Shown here in pieces: positions 38,695 through 57,518 of a stretch of 64,000 nucleotides of DNA. Under the pieces are notes generated by a model. That model searched no databases. It was not told the origin of the DNA and worked only from the letters and a program-made list of their open reading frames with translations. The translations under genes were made by a program, and so were the position numbers. The stretch covers positions 1 to 64,000 of the forward strand of contig MCFG01000274.1 in assembly GCA_002104895.1 (NCBI GenBank), written 5' to 3'. Source of the stretch: Anaeromyces robustus (lineage: Eukaryota > Neocallimastigomycota > Neocallimastigomycetes > Neocallimastigales > Neocallimastigaceae). Each line of letters starts with the position of its first letter. Position 1 is the stretch's first letter.

Positions 38695-41600
38695 TTATTC
38701 ATCTTTTTTATTATCTGATTTATTAGCTTCTGCTTCTGTTTTTTTAGCAATTGCATTTCCTTTAGCAATACTACTATCACCTGCTAATACCATCTTATAA
38801 TATTCCCCTTTCTTTTCCATAAGTTCTTCATGATTACCCATTTCAATAATACGACCATCTCTAAATACACAAATAATATCTGCATCTTTAATAGTTGATA
38901 AACGATGTGCAATAGTAATAGTTGTACGACCTTGTGATGCATCTTCTAAAGCTTTTTGTACGACTAATTCAGATTCTGCATCTAATGCTGATGTAGCTTC
39001 ATCTAATAATAAAATTTTTGGATTACGAACCATAGCACGAGCAATAGCAACACGTTGCTTTTGACCACCACTCATTTGAGATGTACCTAAACCTCCTACT
39101 AATGTATCATATTTATCTGGAAGTGACATAATAAAATCATGAATATTAGCCTTTCGACCAGCTTCATAAATTTCTTCATCAGTTGCATCTAATTTACCAT
39201 ATTTAATATTATCTTTAATTGAAATATTAAATAGACACGGTTCTTGATTTACGATACCGATTTGTTCACGTAACCATTTTACATTATAGTCTTTATTTTG
39301 AATATCATCTACTTTAACATAACCATGATTAACATCATACCAACGTGGAACTAAACCAATAATTGTACTTTTACCACTACCAGAAGCTCCAACAAAGGCA
39401 CACATTTTTCCAGCTGGAACTGAAATTTTTTTATCACCCATACGTAAAACTGTTACTTTTGGACGAGATGGATAACGGAAACGAATTTCACCAAAATCAA
39501 TATTAGCTTTAAAATCATTAGGTTCCTTTTTAATACCATTGGGATCACGTGCATCAATTTTTGGTTTACGATCAATAATTTCTAATACATGCATAAAAGC
39601 TTCAACAGCTTTTTGAGTTTCACTAACTATAGTACTACTTTGACCTACTGCCATAGCAGTTAAAATAATAGCCATTAATACTTTAAACATACGATCAAAT
39701 TCCATTTCTCCGTTTTCAATAAATATGGCACCAACCCAATAACCAAGAATATAAGCAAAGAAAGCAACAGCATTACTAAAACCTGTACCAACAGCACTAA
39801 TATAATTTCTGCGTTCAAGACGTTTTACAGGTTCATACAATTTTTCATCATATAATTTTCTAAAATATTCAGAAAGATTTAAAGCATATACTGTTTTAAT
39901 ACTAACAATAGCTTCTGTTGCTACTTTAGAACTTTTTTCAAATACCATTCTATTTTCTTGATTTTTAGTTTTAAAGGCTTTCATTCGAAGAGCTGAACCT
40001 AAGAAAAGGAAAGGTACGGCAATTAAAAGAAGCAGTGTTAACTTCCAACCATTAAAGAAGGCAATACCAAAACCACCTACAACAGTGACAATTTGTTGAA
40101 AAACTTGACCAATATTTGTATTAAGTCCATTAACTAACCCAGCTTCTGTAGCTAATTTAGCTGTTAAAGTACCAGTACTTGTCGTTTCAGACTGTGGTCC
40201 TTGACCACCAGCTTTTTCTGAGCCATCACCAATATCATTTGTATCAAAGAATCCTACTTCTTGACGTACCATATTGTTATACATTCTTTTACGTAATTCA
40301 TAGGAAAGATATTCACCTGAAATAATAAATCCTCCAATATTGAAATAAAAGGCAAAGAAATTACATACACCTAAAACAATAAACATCATACCCCAGAATA
40401 ATCCACCATCAATTAATTCATCTCCTTGTTTGGTAAAAACATTAAGAGCTGAAGAAAAAATAAAAGCAAACGCAGGTTGCATACCTCCATTAAAAAGAGC
40501 ACCTATAAATCCAAGTAAAATAGGTAACCAGAAAGGTTTATTAATGTCGAAATATCTTTTCCATTCCATATCTTTTATTTCATAAATTTTAAGTGGTTGA
40601 CCATCTAAACCACTTTTTTCACTAAATGCACCAGTAGTACGACGACGAGACATTGAAATTGAAGATGCTATACGACTTAAAATCGTTGTTTCACGATGAG
40701 GTGTAGTTTCTACAAATTGTGTTTGTTGAATAGCATCAGGATCTTTACTAACACCTTCTTCATCTTCATCATTTTCATTTTCTTCATTTTCTTCAATATT
40801 AATTTTTTGATTTTTAACTAAATTATAATAATATTTTTGAAGTTTCATTAGTTCATCATGAGTTCCTGATTCAATAATGATTCCTTTTTCCATAACGATA
40901 ATTAAATCTGCATTTTTAATAGTGGAAAGACGATGAGCAATAACTAAAGTTGTTCTTCCTGAAGATGCTGAATCTAAAGCAGCTTGTACAATTTTTTCTG
41001 ACTGATTATCTAAAGCGGAGGTAGCTTCATCTAATAATAAAATTTTTGGATTATTAATTAAAGCACGTGCAATACAAATACGTTGTTTTTGACCACCACT
41101 TAATTGTAAACCTCTTTCACCTGTACTTGTATCATAACCATTAGATAATTTTTTAATGAAATCATGAGCATTTGCTAATTTTGCAGCTTCTTCTATTTGT
41201 TCTTGAGTAGCATTTGGAGCATTAATGGAAATATTTTTAGCTACAGAAGCATCAAATAAAGTTGGTTCTTGAGATACCAATCCAATTTGAGATCTAAGCC
41301 ATGAAACATTATAATCTTCAATATCCTTACCATCAATTAAAATTCTTCCACTTTTTTTATTATAAAATCTTTCAATAAGTTGTACTGTAGTAGATTTTCC
41401 AGAACCTGAAGCACCTACTAAAGCTACTGTTTGACCAGGTAAACATTTAAATGAAATACCTTTTAAAACTTCTACATCAGGACGAGAAGGGTAATTAAAA
41501 TGAACATCTTGGAATTCTATATGACCTTCAGTTGGTTTATCCGGAACTAATCTACCTTCTAATTTAATTTCAGGTTCTTTTTCAATAATATCAAAAAGAA

Positions 41601-42612
41601 TAGTAGCAGCACCCGTAGCTTCACTAAATGCACTTAAATGAACACCTACACCTGATAACATCATAGCCCCCATCATAATACCCATAAATACATTTAAAAC
41701 ATCACCGTACATCATTTCTTTGTCTCTGATATAATGAGTACCTAAAATAAAAGCAATAGAAAATGAAGCATAAACAATACCAAAAACTAAACCTAAAGTA
41801 CAACCAACCGCATGTCCTTTAATAATTCCGTATTTTTTTGTAGGTTCCAATTTGCTAACATAACGATCAATTTCTTTTTGTTCTGTACCAAAAGAAACAA
41901 TAGTTCTTATTTGTGAAAAGGCTTCTTGTGCAATACCTCCTAATTCAGCATAAGCATCCTGTGTTTTTTTTGTATATTTCTTTAAAATTGCTGCCATACA
42001 TATCACAAAAATTAAAAGAATTGGAATAATAATTGACATATATAATGACAATTTCCATCCAGACTTAAATGCTAAAATAAAACAAGCAATAAATGTTACA
42101 ACACTTTGAATAACCATACCAAGCTTAAAACTTATACCATCTTCAACTAAAATTGTATCACTAATAATACGTGAAGCCAGTTCACCAGGACTCGTTTTTT
42201 CATGCCACGCAATTTCTTGTTTAACAATAGATTTAAAGGTTAGAGATCTAATTCTTGTAACTTGACGCATAGCAGATACTGATAAGAATCCATCCATAAG
42301 AAATGATGCCACAAATGAGAGAATACCAATTAAAGCTAAATATAACATATTAAGACGGAAATCATGCCAAAAATCATCTTTCTATGTATATTAACATTAA
42401 TATTAAAAATTTTTAGAAATTTTAGAAAGTTCGTAATATGTAATTTATATAATGATGATTATTTCATAGTAAATATATTAGAAATTTTAATATATGCTAT
42501 ATTATTATATTTTATTATAATAATATTTATTAAAGTTATATATAATAATATATATCATAAATTTTTATATTAAATAATTTTTTTTTTTACATTGTAATTT
42601 TCTATAATAAAT

Positions 42613-42648
<36 letters not shown>

Positions 42649-43738
42649 TTTATTTAATTTTTTTAAAAAACATTAAATACCTTCATAAAAAGGGTAGACA
42701 AATCATATTCATTATCAGCTGAATTATTTTGTTCGAAATATTCTGCATTGTTTTTCATATAATCTTCAGTTCTATTCATCACACCCTGCCAATCAATTTC
42801 ATTATGTGAATCAAAAAAATTACTTAATGCTGTTTGATTTCCACTAAGAGCTATACCTAAAAAATCTAACAAAAGGTCATCCTGTAAAAAAATAAGAATT
42901 ATAAATAAAAAACAATTTATGTACAAATATATAAAAGTTATAAAATGGTATTTTTATTATAAAAACAAATTAATAAAATATATATAAAATAATATATAAT
43001 GTATATAAATATATATTTTATATTTATATTATAAGATAATTTACATTATCTTTTATTCCAGTTATATTTCTAACAGTAACAGAAGCAACAAGACTAACAA
43101 AAACATTTATTAAATCACCCATTACTTGAATCCTTTTCAGAATTAGATATTGACATTTTATAAAAAAGGGTTATATAGAAAGTTGTTAATATATTGAAAT
43201 AAAAGTGATTAATATTACAAATTAAATATTTTAATGATATATATAAAGAATGTATTGGTTGGTCAGGTCATGTTATATAATTTTTTGATTTTTTTTAAAA
43301 AAAATGCATTATACATCAAATATTTTTTATATTTTTACTATAATTCTAAATATTAATATTATTAATTTATTTATTTATTTTTTATTTATTTTTACATTAT
43401 CTTTTTGTTACAATTAATTTTTTCATTAAATATATTATTTTTTATTTATTTTTTCTTAAATTAATTTAATTCTTTATATTATTTTTCAATTTTTTTAAAG
43501 TACAATATATTTACATAATTGGCATGGTTACACCTTGACCGATTGACCCTATTAGACCAAGAATTATCATAATTTTTTCTGTTATATCAGAATATCTAAA
43601 AAGACTAAAAAATGATATTTTTTCTTTTTTAACTTCACCCTCTTTAGTAGATGTATTATTCTCAACTATTTTGGGTGTAATAGACGCTTCATTGTGTGGA
43701 GCATCTGTAATGTCAACCGTGTTCTCTGTAGCTGACAT
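38695..43738 (-). CDS. Full-length ABCB-type ABC transporter, copy 2, four exons
   Basis: Tandem paralog of the gene at 32067-37303. Exons 43738-43515, 43132-43045, 42881-42681 and 42381-38695 give 1,399 aa. NBD1 has GASGSGKST (about residue 490), LSGGQKQR and ILLLDEATSALD; NBD2 has GASGSGKST (about 1167), MSGGQKQR and ILLLDEATSALD. H-loops are intact. Its second Walker A is canonical, whereas copy 1 has GGSGCGKST. The introns after PIM and around the first extracellular loop match those of copy 1. The last exon runs unbroken for 3.7 kb where copy 1 has two more introns. The first extracellular loop exon is 67 codons (26 in copy 1), with two or three Asn-X-Ser/Thr sites. The Lys/Glu-rich C-terminal tail after the second NBD is longer. 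Same direction, 1.4 kb apart. Confidence 0.93.
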
Positions 43739-44157
43739 TTTTAAAATTTATAAATCTACAAAAAAAAAAAAGTATTTAAATAATAATAATTATTATATTT
43801 GTCTAAATTTATATTGAATTAAATATGAAAAAATTAAGAGTTCTTTTTTTTTTTTTTTTTAAAAAAAATATATAATAGCATAATATTTATACTATTATAA
43901 AAAAAATGTTGGATACAAAAACGTTTTTTTTTTAATATTATGATGTATTTTTTAAAAAAAAAAAAAAATAAATTTTTTCTATAAAAAATATAAAATACAG
44001 AAATCTCCTGATTTCAAAGAGCAAAGAACAAAGAATAAAACGATAAATTTAGTATATACATATTTAAACTTAAAAAAGTATAATATAAATTTATATATAA
44101 ATATATTGTTATAATTTTTTCCATTTAATTATTAAATATATATATTATATATACTCT

Positions 44158-44377
44158 TGTGTTCTATGACTTTTAAATATATATTAAATAATCAATAAAA
44201 ATATTGAAAATAATGATATATAAATATATGAAATAAATCCTAATATTCATATACATATAAATAGAGATGTGTTCTATGACTTTTAAATATATATTAAATA
44301 ATCAATAAAAATATTGAAAATAATGATATATAAATATATGAAATAAATCCTAATATTCATATACATATAAATAGAGA
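44158..44377. repeat. Tandem duplication, two 110-bp copies
   Basis: Copies 44158-44267 and 44268-44377 appear identical, each starting TGTGTTCTATGACTTTTAAA. About 420 bp upstream of the ABC copy 2 start. Confidence 0.92.
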
Positions 44378-45419
44378 AACAGTAAAGTGTTTTTTAATAT
44401 TTCATAAAGATTATAATACAATATCAATTAAAATGCTCCTCATTAATATATATGAATTTTTTTTTTTTATTTTTTCATATGAAAAAAAATATTTATTCGT
44501 ATAAAGTTTTATAAACTCAGAATAATAGAATTATATTAAAAAAAGGTATAAAAAATATTCTTATATTCAATCTTGTAAAATCATATGATAATTGGAATTT
44601 TATTTTTTATGATCAATTTTAAATTATATATTTGATTGTTTATTTTTTTTTTTACAATCATCAAAGTATTATAACTATTTTATAAATTTATTTTATTGTT
44701 TACATGTATAATCCATTTTTTTTTTAATTTAAAAATAATTTAAATTAATACTATTTTTTAAAAACATATATATATATATATGTTATTGAAAATGCTACTT
44801 AAATTTTTAATTTATTATTCTATCTTATTTACATAATAACAATAAAAAGATAAATATTTTTTTTTTAATTAAATGGTTATTATTGAGATATCTTTATTAT
44901 TAAATATTAAAAGAAAAAAAAAGGTAATAGAAAAATATAATAATGTTTAATTAATATTTTAATAATAAATATAATTTTATCTAAAATTTTTGTTTCATAT
45001 ACTTATAAAAATTTACAAAAAAAAAACAACAAATATTATTTTATTTTCTATATCAAATGAAAGAAAAATTTTAATATCAACGAATGAAATTCAGAATATA
45101 ATAATAAATTACTAAAATATTAATGTTGTTATATCATTTCAATTTTTTATTATTATAAATATTTTATTTGTCATATCATTACCAAGTTTACAGTAATTGA
45201 ATTGATTTATTTAAATGAAACAAATATACTTTAGAAAAATGAATCACATATAATAATTATATTAAGTATTTGATGATGTTAAAAATTTAAAACTCTATTT
45301 TTACATTTATTTTTATAAAATCATATAAAAATCTTATAAAAACTTCTATAATATATAATAAATCAAAAACAAAGAATAAAATAATAAATAATAAAAAATA
45401 ATTGAAAGTCAAAGTAATA

Positions 45420-45471
45420 AAATGATAATTCGTTTTATTTATTTTATTAATAATAAAACGAATTATCATTT
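45420..45471. repeat. 20-bp perfect inverted repeat, 12-bp spacer
   Basis: The arms 45420-45439 (AAATGATAATTCGTTTTATT) and 45452-45471 are exact reverse complements. The CG dinucleotide in each arm is rare in this sequence. Confidence 0.8.
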
Positions 45472-46551
45472 ATAATAATCAATAGTTAATATAAAAAGAG
45501 TTTTTTTTATTACATTTTTTTTTCATATTATTTATTTATTCATTTAAATATTTAAATTAGATAATTCGAAATGTATTTTCCATATATGTAAATATGTCAC
45601 TTGATAAAATTGGCGAAATACAACTTGGCGAAATGCAACACTCCATGCAACTTTGAGTAAATAAATTTTTATAAAAAAAATTATATATCAAATTATAATT
45701 GAAAGAATAATTAAATTCAATTCAATTAAATTAAATTAACATTTATTCCAATTTAAATTTCTTAGTATTTTTAATTCAATAAAAGTAATGATAATAAAAT
45801 AATAAATTATAAATATTAAATAAATAATAAATAAACAATAATTAATAATTAATTAATAATTAATAATAAATAATAATTAATTAATAATTAATAATAAATA
45901 ATAATTAATAAATATTCATCTATTTATATAAGTTTTTATAAAGAATTTCTTTATAAAAAATGTAGCCAATATAAAATTTTTTATGTATAAATAATTTTAA
46001 AATTAAAAAATTTATAATTTTATATTATAATAAACCAAGTTTATTTAAAAATTTAAAATTTATTTATACATTTACAGTTTTAAAAAATAATGAGTTAAAC
46101 TATATATTATACGTTTTTATATTTACAATTTATCATTTTTTATATTATACATTCTGCTTTTTTTTTTTTTTTTACATTTTCTTACATGTTTTTATTAATT
46201 ATTATTAATTATCATTTTTAATTTTTATAATAATTATAATTAGTAAATAAATAATAAATAATTATTATTTAATAAGTTTCTTTTTGTTAAATATATTAAA
46301 GAAAACTTCTAATTTAAAAGTTATTAATACTAATATTATAATTTATTTATATATATATATACAACTCTCAAATTCAATAATTTATAAAAAATGAATGAAA
46401 CTATTATGAAGAAATAATATTCTGTTAATTGAATTAATAGTAAAAAATATTAAAAATAACAATTATATTTGTTCGAAATAAATATCACTTATAATTATTA
46501 ATATTATAAAAAATAGAGCATAAACAATATAAAGAAATAAAATAATATAAA

Positions 46552-52357
<5,806 letters not shown>

Positions 52358-53598
52358 AACATGAAAAAAAAATCTTTATAATAATAATAATAATGATAAT
52401 AGTAATAATAATAATAATAATAATAATCTATTATTATTATTACTGTTATTGATATTATTATAGTTATGAATATGTATATATCTATGTAAAAAAATTCTAT
52501 AATATTTTCTATCAAATTATGAAATAACTTAAAAAAAAAAAAAAAAAATAACAAAATCTTTATATTAACTATTTAAAATTCATAATACCTGTAATCCAAG
52601 ACAACCAACAAATAAATACAAAGAAATAAACAATATAAATATACATACTATTATTAAAACCATGCACATATATAATTTCTGTAATTATGTATAATATAAT
52701 AAAATAATAATTAGTATAGAAATAAAGCACATGAAATAGAGTAAAATATATTAGAATTATTTATTAAAAAGGTATTTTATTATATTAATTACTTTTATAC
52801 ATTATTAATTATATATATTATTTTTTTTTAAAAAAAAATTATCAAATATTGTATCTTTTTATATTTAACTTTTTTATATTTTTTGTATTTTATTAAAAGT
52901 TTTTTTTATATTTTTTGTATTTTATTGAAAGATTTTTTTTTAATATAAAGAGCATTCATTCAAATATTTATTCGAATATTCATTTTATATATTATCTATA
53001 TGTTATTTCACAAATTAAATTTGATGAAATATTATGGATATATATGATAAAGTTATAATTATCAGTCTTTTTTGGGAAAAATATTGATATTAATATGTTT
53101 TTATAGTAGTGGAATATTCAAAATTAAATTCTTAGGTGAATATTTATTATTCCACATAATACTCTAACATAATTTTAACAAATACTACTGCGCCAACATT
53201 TAGAAAAATGTATGATCTGCATAAACATATTTATAAATATTGATAATTATTAAATATAATTAAATAATTAATATTAATATAATATTAATTATTTATATGG
53301 TTTTTTAATCACATGTATTAATGAAAAATTATAATAAATATTTTATGGGGTCTACAAACTTAATAAATTATTAAAAAAATGAAAAATATAATATATAACA
53401 AAATCGAATAAAAATTATAAAAAAATAGTGTTATTAATATATTTATTATAGTATTTTATAAAAATTAATAATTAATATAGTTAATTTTAATTGTATAAGC
53501 AAAAAAAAAAAAAAAAAAAAAAATAAATAATATAAAATAAACCTTTTTAATATTATTATTATTACTATTTAAAAAAAAAAAAAAAAACTTAATAAAAA
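52358..53598. other. Intergenic spacer between the receptor and Sec20 genes
   Basis: Starts with an (AAT)n/(ATT)n hairpin-forming segment (52378-52456), then AT-rich DNA with A-runs at 53501-53522 and 53573-53587. It contains the Sec20 promoter. No other gene seen. Confidence 0.6.
52378..52456. repeat. Complementary (AAT)n / (ATT)n hairpin just after the receptor stop codon
   Basis: AAT-type repeats (52378-52427) run directly into ATT-type repeats (52429-52456), with matching interruptions (AGTAATAATAATA pairs with TATTATTATTACT). A strong stem could form in the 3' UTR of the receptor transcript. Confidence 0.6.
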
Positions 53599-55101
53599 AT
53601 GAATGTTTTTCCAACAGAAGTTAGAAAACATTTTGAAAATCTTTCGAGATTGGAAATGCAAATAGAAAATAAAATTACTGAATTAAATATTTCTTCTGGT
53701 CCATTAACTGAAATTACTCGTATTAATAATTCAATTAATTATTTATTTAATCAATATGAAAGTTTAATTGCTGTAAATATATAATGTTATATATTATAAT
53801 AATTGGAAATTCAATTTATTATATATTCATTTATTTTTATTTTTTAAATAAATTAATAAATAACAATATTGTATATAATCCATTGGAATTTTCCTAAAAA
53901 AATAAAAGGAAGGATACGAACTCTCTACTGAGCAAGATGACGGAAATGTCGAAAAACAAATGATAAAAAAATTAGAAAAATTAAAAAATAATCTTAAACA
54001 GTAAGTAAAAACAAAAATAATAAATCGAGATAAAAAAAAAAAAATTAATACTAATAGAATGAATAAATTGCAAATAGTACAATTAATTAATCAATTAATA
54101 AAAGGCAATTTTATGTATAATAATTCTAGTAATAGTTATTAAACAATTATATATATTAATATATTAAAAATAATAAATAAATAATAAATAATGTTTTTTA
54201 TTATTATTTTATTTATAAAAAAAGACATAAATTATCTCTTATAAAAGCTAATCAAAAAGCTAAACAACAAATGAATATGGAAATACTGAAAGAAAGAGAA
54301 GAATTATTTAAAGATAGTAAAGGTCAAAATATTAAACAAAGAAAACGTGGGTATGTATTACAATTATTACAATAAGTCTTTTTAGATTAATATATAGTGT
54401 TTCAAAATAATATAAAAACATATCAATTTATTTTTTTTCTTCTATTAATATAATATAATAATATAAAATAAAATAAAATAAAAAAGTGGTAATAATAAGG
54501 CATTATTAAAAGGACATGAAGAATTAACTGATACTTTAAGGCAAGCTGTTCAAATGTTAACCGAAGAAGTTCAAAAAAGTTCCCAAACATCTAAATTATT
54601 AGGTATATTTCATATTCCAAGAAAAAAATAGATATCAATATTATATTTGTCATATAGTTATTATTATTATATTTGTCATATAGTTATTATTATTATATTT
54701 GTCATATAGTTATTGTTATTATTATTATTATTATTATTTAAGTAACTATTAAAATTATTGTTATTAATTTATAATTTTCATTCTCTTTTTATTTTTTTAT
54801 TATTCCAATGATTATATATATTACAAACAAAATATATTAAAATATTATAAAATTAGATGATTCTACTTCAACACTTTCAAAAACAACTGAAGAATATAAA
54901 AAATATGGAAATACATTAAATTCTTCTAAAAAGATAGTTCGTAGTTTAAAACGTCGTGATTTAACTGATAAAATATTATTAACTTTAGGTTTGTTATTCT
55001 TTGTATCAACTGTTCTTTATATTATCAGTAAAAGAATATGGATACCAAAATTAGTTACAAATCTACTCTTTAATAAAAAAAATATTGAAAACATTAATTA
55101 A
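53599..55101 (+). CDS. SEC20: Sec20-like Qb-SNARE (BNIP1 family), five exons
   Basis: Tail-anchored SNARE for retrograde Golgi-to-ER membrane fusion. Exons 53599-53772, 53909-54000, 54225-54350, 54487-54602 and 54857-55101 give 250 aa. Residues 1-130 form an N-terminal helical region with coiled-coil character. The Sec20 domain follows from about 135: ELTDTLRQAVQMLTEEVQKS, then SSQTSKLLDDSTSTLSKT. TEEYKKYGNTLNSSKKIV and LKRRDLTDKILL then match the BNIP1 juxtamembrane block. A single membrane helix lies at about 209-229 (LGLLFFVSTVLYI). After it come about 22 luminal residues that end in ENIN, without the HDEL signal of yeast Sec20. Length is close to BNIP1 (228 aa). Identification secure. Confidence 0.9.
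54642..54719. repeat. Three 26-bp tandem copies in the last Sec20 intron
   Basis: The motif TATTTGTCATATAGTTATTA repeats three times with period 26 within the intron 54603-54856, running into an (ATT)n tail. Confidence 0.85.
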
Positions 55102-55499
55102 ACAAAAAGTATTCATCAAATTAAGGTTGTTGAGTTAAAGAAAAAAAAAGCAACTTTTTTTTTTCCTTTTCTTTTTCCTATAGTTGTTATAATTTTATTA
55201 ATTTTTATATATATAATCTTTATTAACAGACAAATATTAAAGTCAACTACAAACAAACAAACACATTAATTCAATTACAATAATATTAAAAAAAGAAATA
55301 CTACTGTAGATAAATTATATATATATCGTATTAATATGATCAAATACAAAATAAAATAAAATAAAAATGATAATATTGAAGGCAAAATATTATAATAAAA
55401 ATATTAATAAATTAATTTATAAAATAATATAAAATAAAATAGAATAAAATAAAATAAAATAAAAATAATAATAATTTTAAAAACAAAATATTATAATAA

Positions 55500-55530
<31 letters not shown>

Positions 55531-55645
55531 ATATAAAAAAAATAAAATAAACAAAAATACAATAAAAAAAAATCAAATAAAAATAGAAATAAATAAAAAT
55601 AAAAAAATTAAAAAAAATAAATTAAAATCAAATAAATTAAAATCA

Positions 55646-55681
<36 letters not shown>

Positions 55682-55785
55682 TAAAAAAAAAAATTTGTTT
55701 GAACATTAGAAGCTTATATGTTTTTTCTTATTTTTGTTTTATTCAGTCTTCAATTATTTTTTTATATTTTTTTTATTTAAATAAT

Positions 55786-55830
<45 letters not shown>

Positions 55831-56809
55831 CTTATTTCTGTTTTGTTTTTGTTTTTGATTAAGATTTTATCTTAAGTTCCAATATTTCTTTTTCCTATCT
55901 TTCTTAATATAAATTCTTTAATTATTATTATTATTATCATTATTATTAATTTTTTTTTTTTTTTTTAATTACTAATTCACATACTAATTATGTTCTATAT
56001 TATTATGGTATTTGTTAATTGAACATTTAATTTCTTTAATTCTTTTCTTTTTTTTTTTTTTTTTTCTTCTTTTTTTTAATTCTTTTAATTTTTTTACTTG
56101 ATTTTTTTTATCTAAATTTCTTTTATATATATTGTACAAATTTATTATGTTTTATGTTTGTTTAATAATTAATTTTACCGAACTTATTCTTTTTTTTCTA
56201 TTTTATTTTATTTTTTTATTTTATTTTATTTATTTTTTTTTTATTTTTTATTTTTATTTATTTATTTATTTTTTTTTTTTCATTATTACTACTATGATTT
56301 TTATATTGATATTTCATTATTATTATACTGAATGACTGATTATTTCCATTGTATTATTTTAAAGTTAATATAACTTTTTATAATCAAAAATAATTTAAGA
56401 AATATATATATAACAACTGAAAAATACGTATTGTAAATGAAATATATGTTAAGTCAAAAATCAATGTAAAAATATAATTAATAAATAAAAATATATAAAA
56501 TGAAGTTAAATAAAAAAAAAAAGTGAAAAATAAAATTAACAATCAAATAAACAAAAATAAATTAATATATCCAAAAATAAAAATAAAAATGAGATAAAAA
56601 AATTAAGAAAAAAAAAAAAATTAAAATATAAAGATATATGATAATATCTTTATATAATATATTAATACAAAATTTCAATTATATTATATAAAATATAATG
56701 AATTATTAAAATTTATTGAAAGAAAAAAAAAAAAAAAAATACAAAGAAATAAATGAAACAAAAATAAAAGAAAATAATTTTATAATAAAAAAATTTTTTT
56801 TTCTTTCTT
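55102..56809. other. Convergent intergenic region, homopolymer- and microsatellite-rich
   Basis: Lies between the 3' ends of the Sec20 gene (+) and the RRM gene (-). It contains an (AAT)n tract (55650-55680), a T-run of about 45 (55786-55829) and T-rich stretches (56046-56300). No gene seen. Confidence 0.6.
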
Positions 56810-57475
56810 TTATTCCATGTTAGATTCAACAGCTGAGGCTATGCAATCTTTATAATTTTTTTTTTAAATAAATAAAAATTATAAAATAAAATAAAATAAA
56901 TATATATTTATAAATAATTAATTTATAGTTATTAAAATAAAGATATTATTTTTATAAAACTTACTTGTTTCTGCATTATTTGCTAAAATTTCTGGAAAAC
57001 TAATACCTTGATGGTTTATATTTTTACCTGGTGAAACTGCCTTAAAATTAGGTCCATTTAAATCATTATTATTGACTTTTGGATGCATCTCTAAATTATT
57101 AGCATCCATTGATTGATTATTTGCATTATTATCTTGTGATTCCATTTCTATATTATTATTAACTTCTATCATACCATTTTGAATTGGTTGTTGTGGATTC
57201 ATCTGAGGTGTTGGGTTCATCATATATGGATTATTCATTCCAATGGGCATTGGTGCAGCATCACTAATCATTGGCCAAACAGGCTGTGCCATATATGTCA
57301 TTTGTGGTGGGAATGGTATTTTACTAAATTTTATATATAATTAAATAAAATATATATATATAATTAAAAATGCAATTTTTTATAAGTTAGTTAGTTATAT
57401 ATGAAAATAATAATTATAATAGAATTAAATAAAATGAAATAATATAAATAAAAATAATAATAAGATTAATTATAA

Positions 57476-57518
<43 letters not shown>

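Larger units (their letters stand above)
43739..46551. other. Divergent promoter region between ABC copy 2 and the receptor gene
   Basis: 2.8 kb of AT-rich DNA separating genes transcribed away from each other, so it must hold both promoters. It contains a perfect 110-bp tandem duplication (44158-44377) and a 20-bp inverted repeat (45420-45471). No TATA box can be told from the background. Confidence 0.5.
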
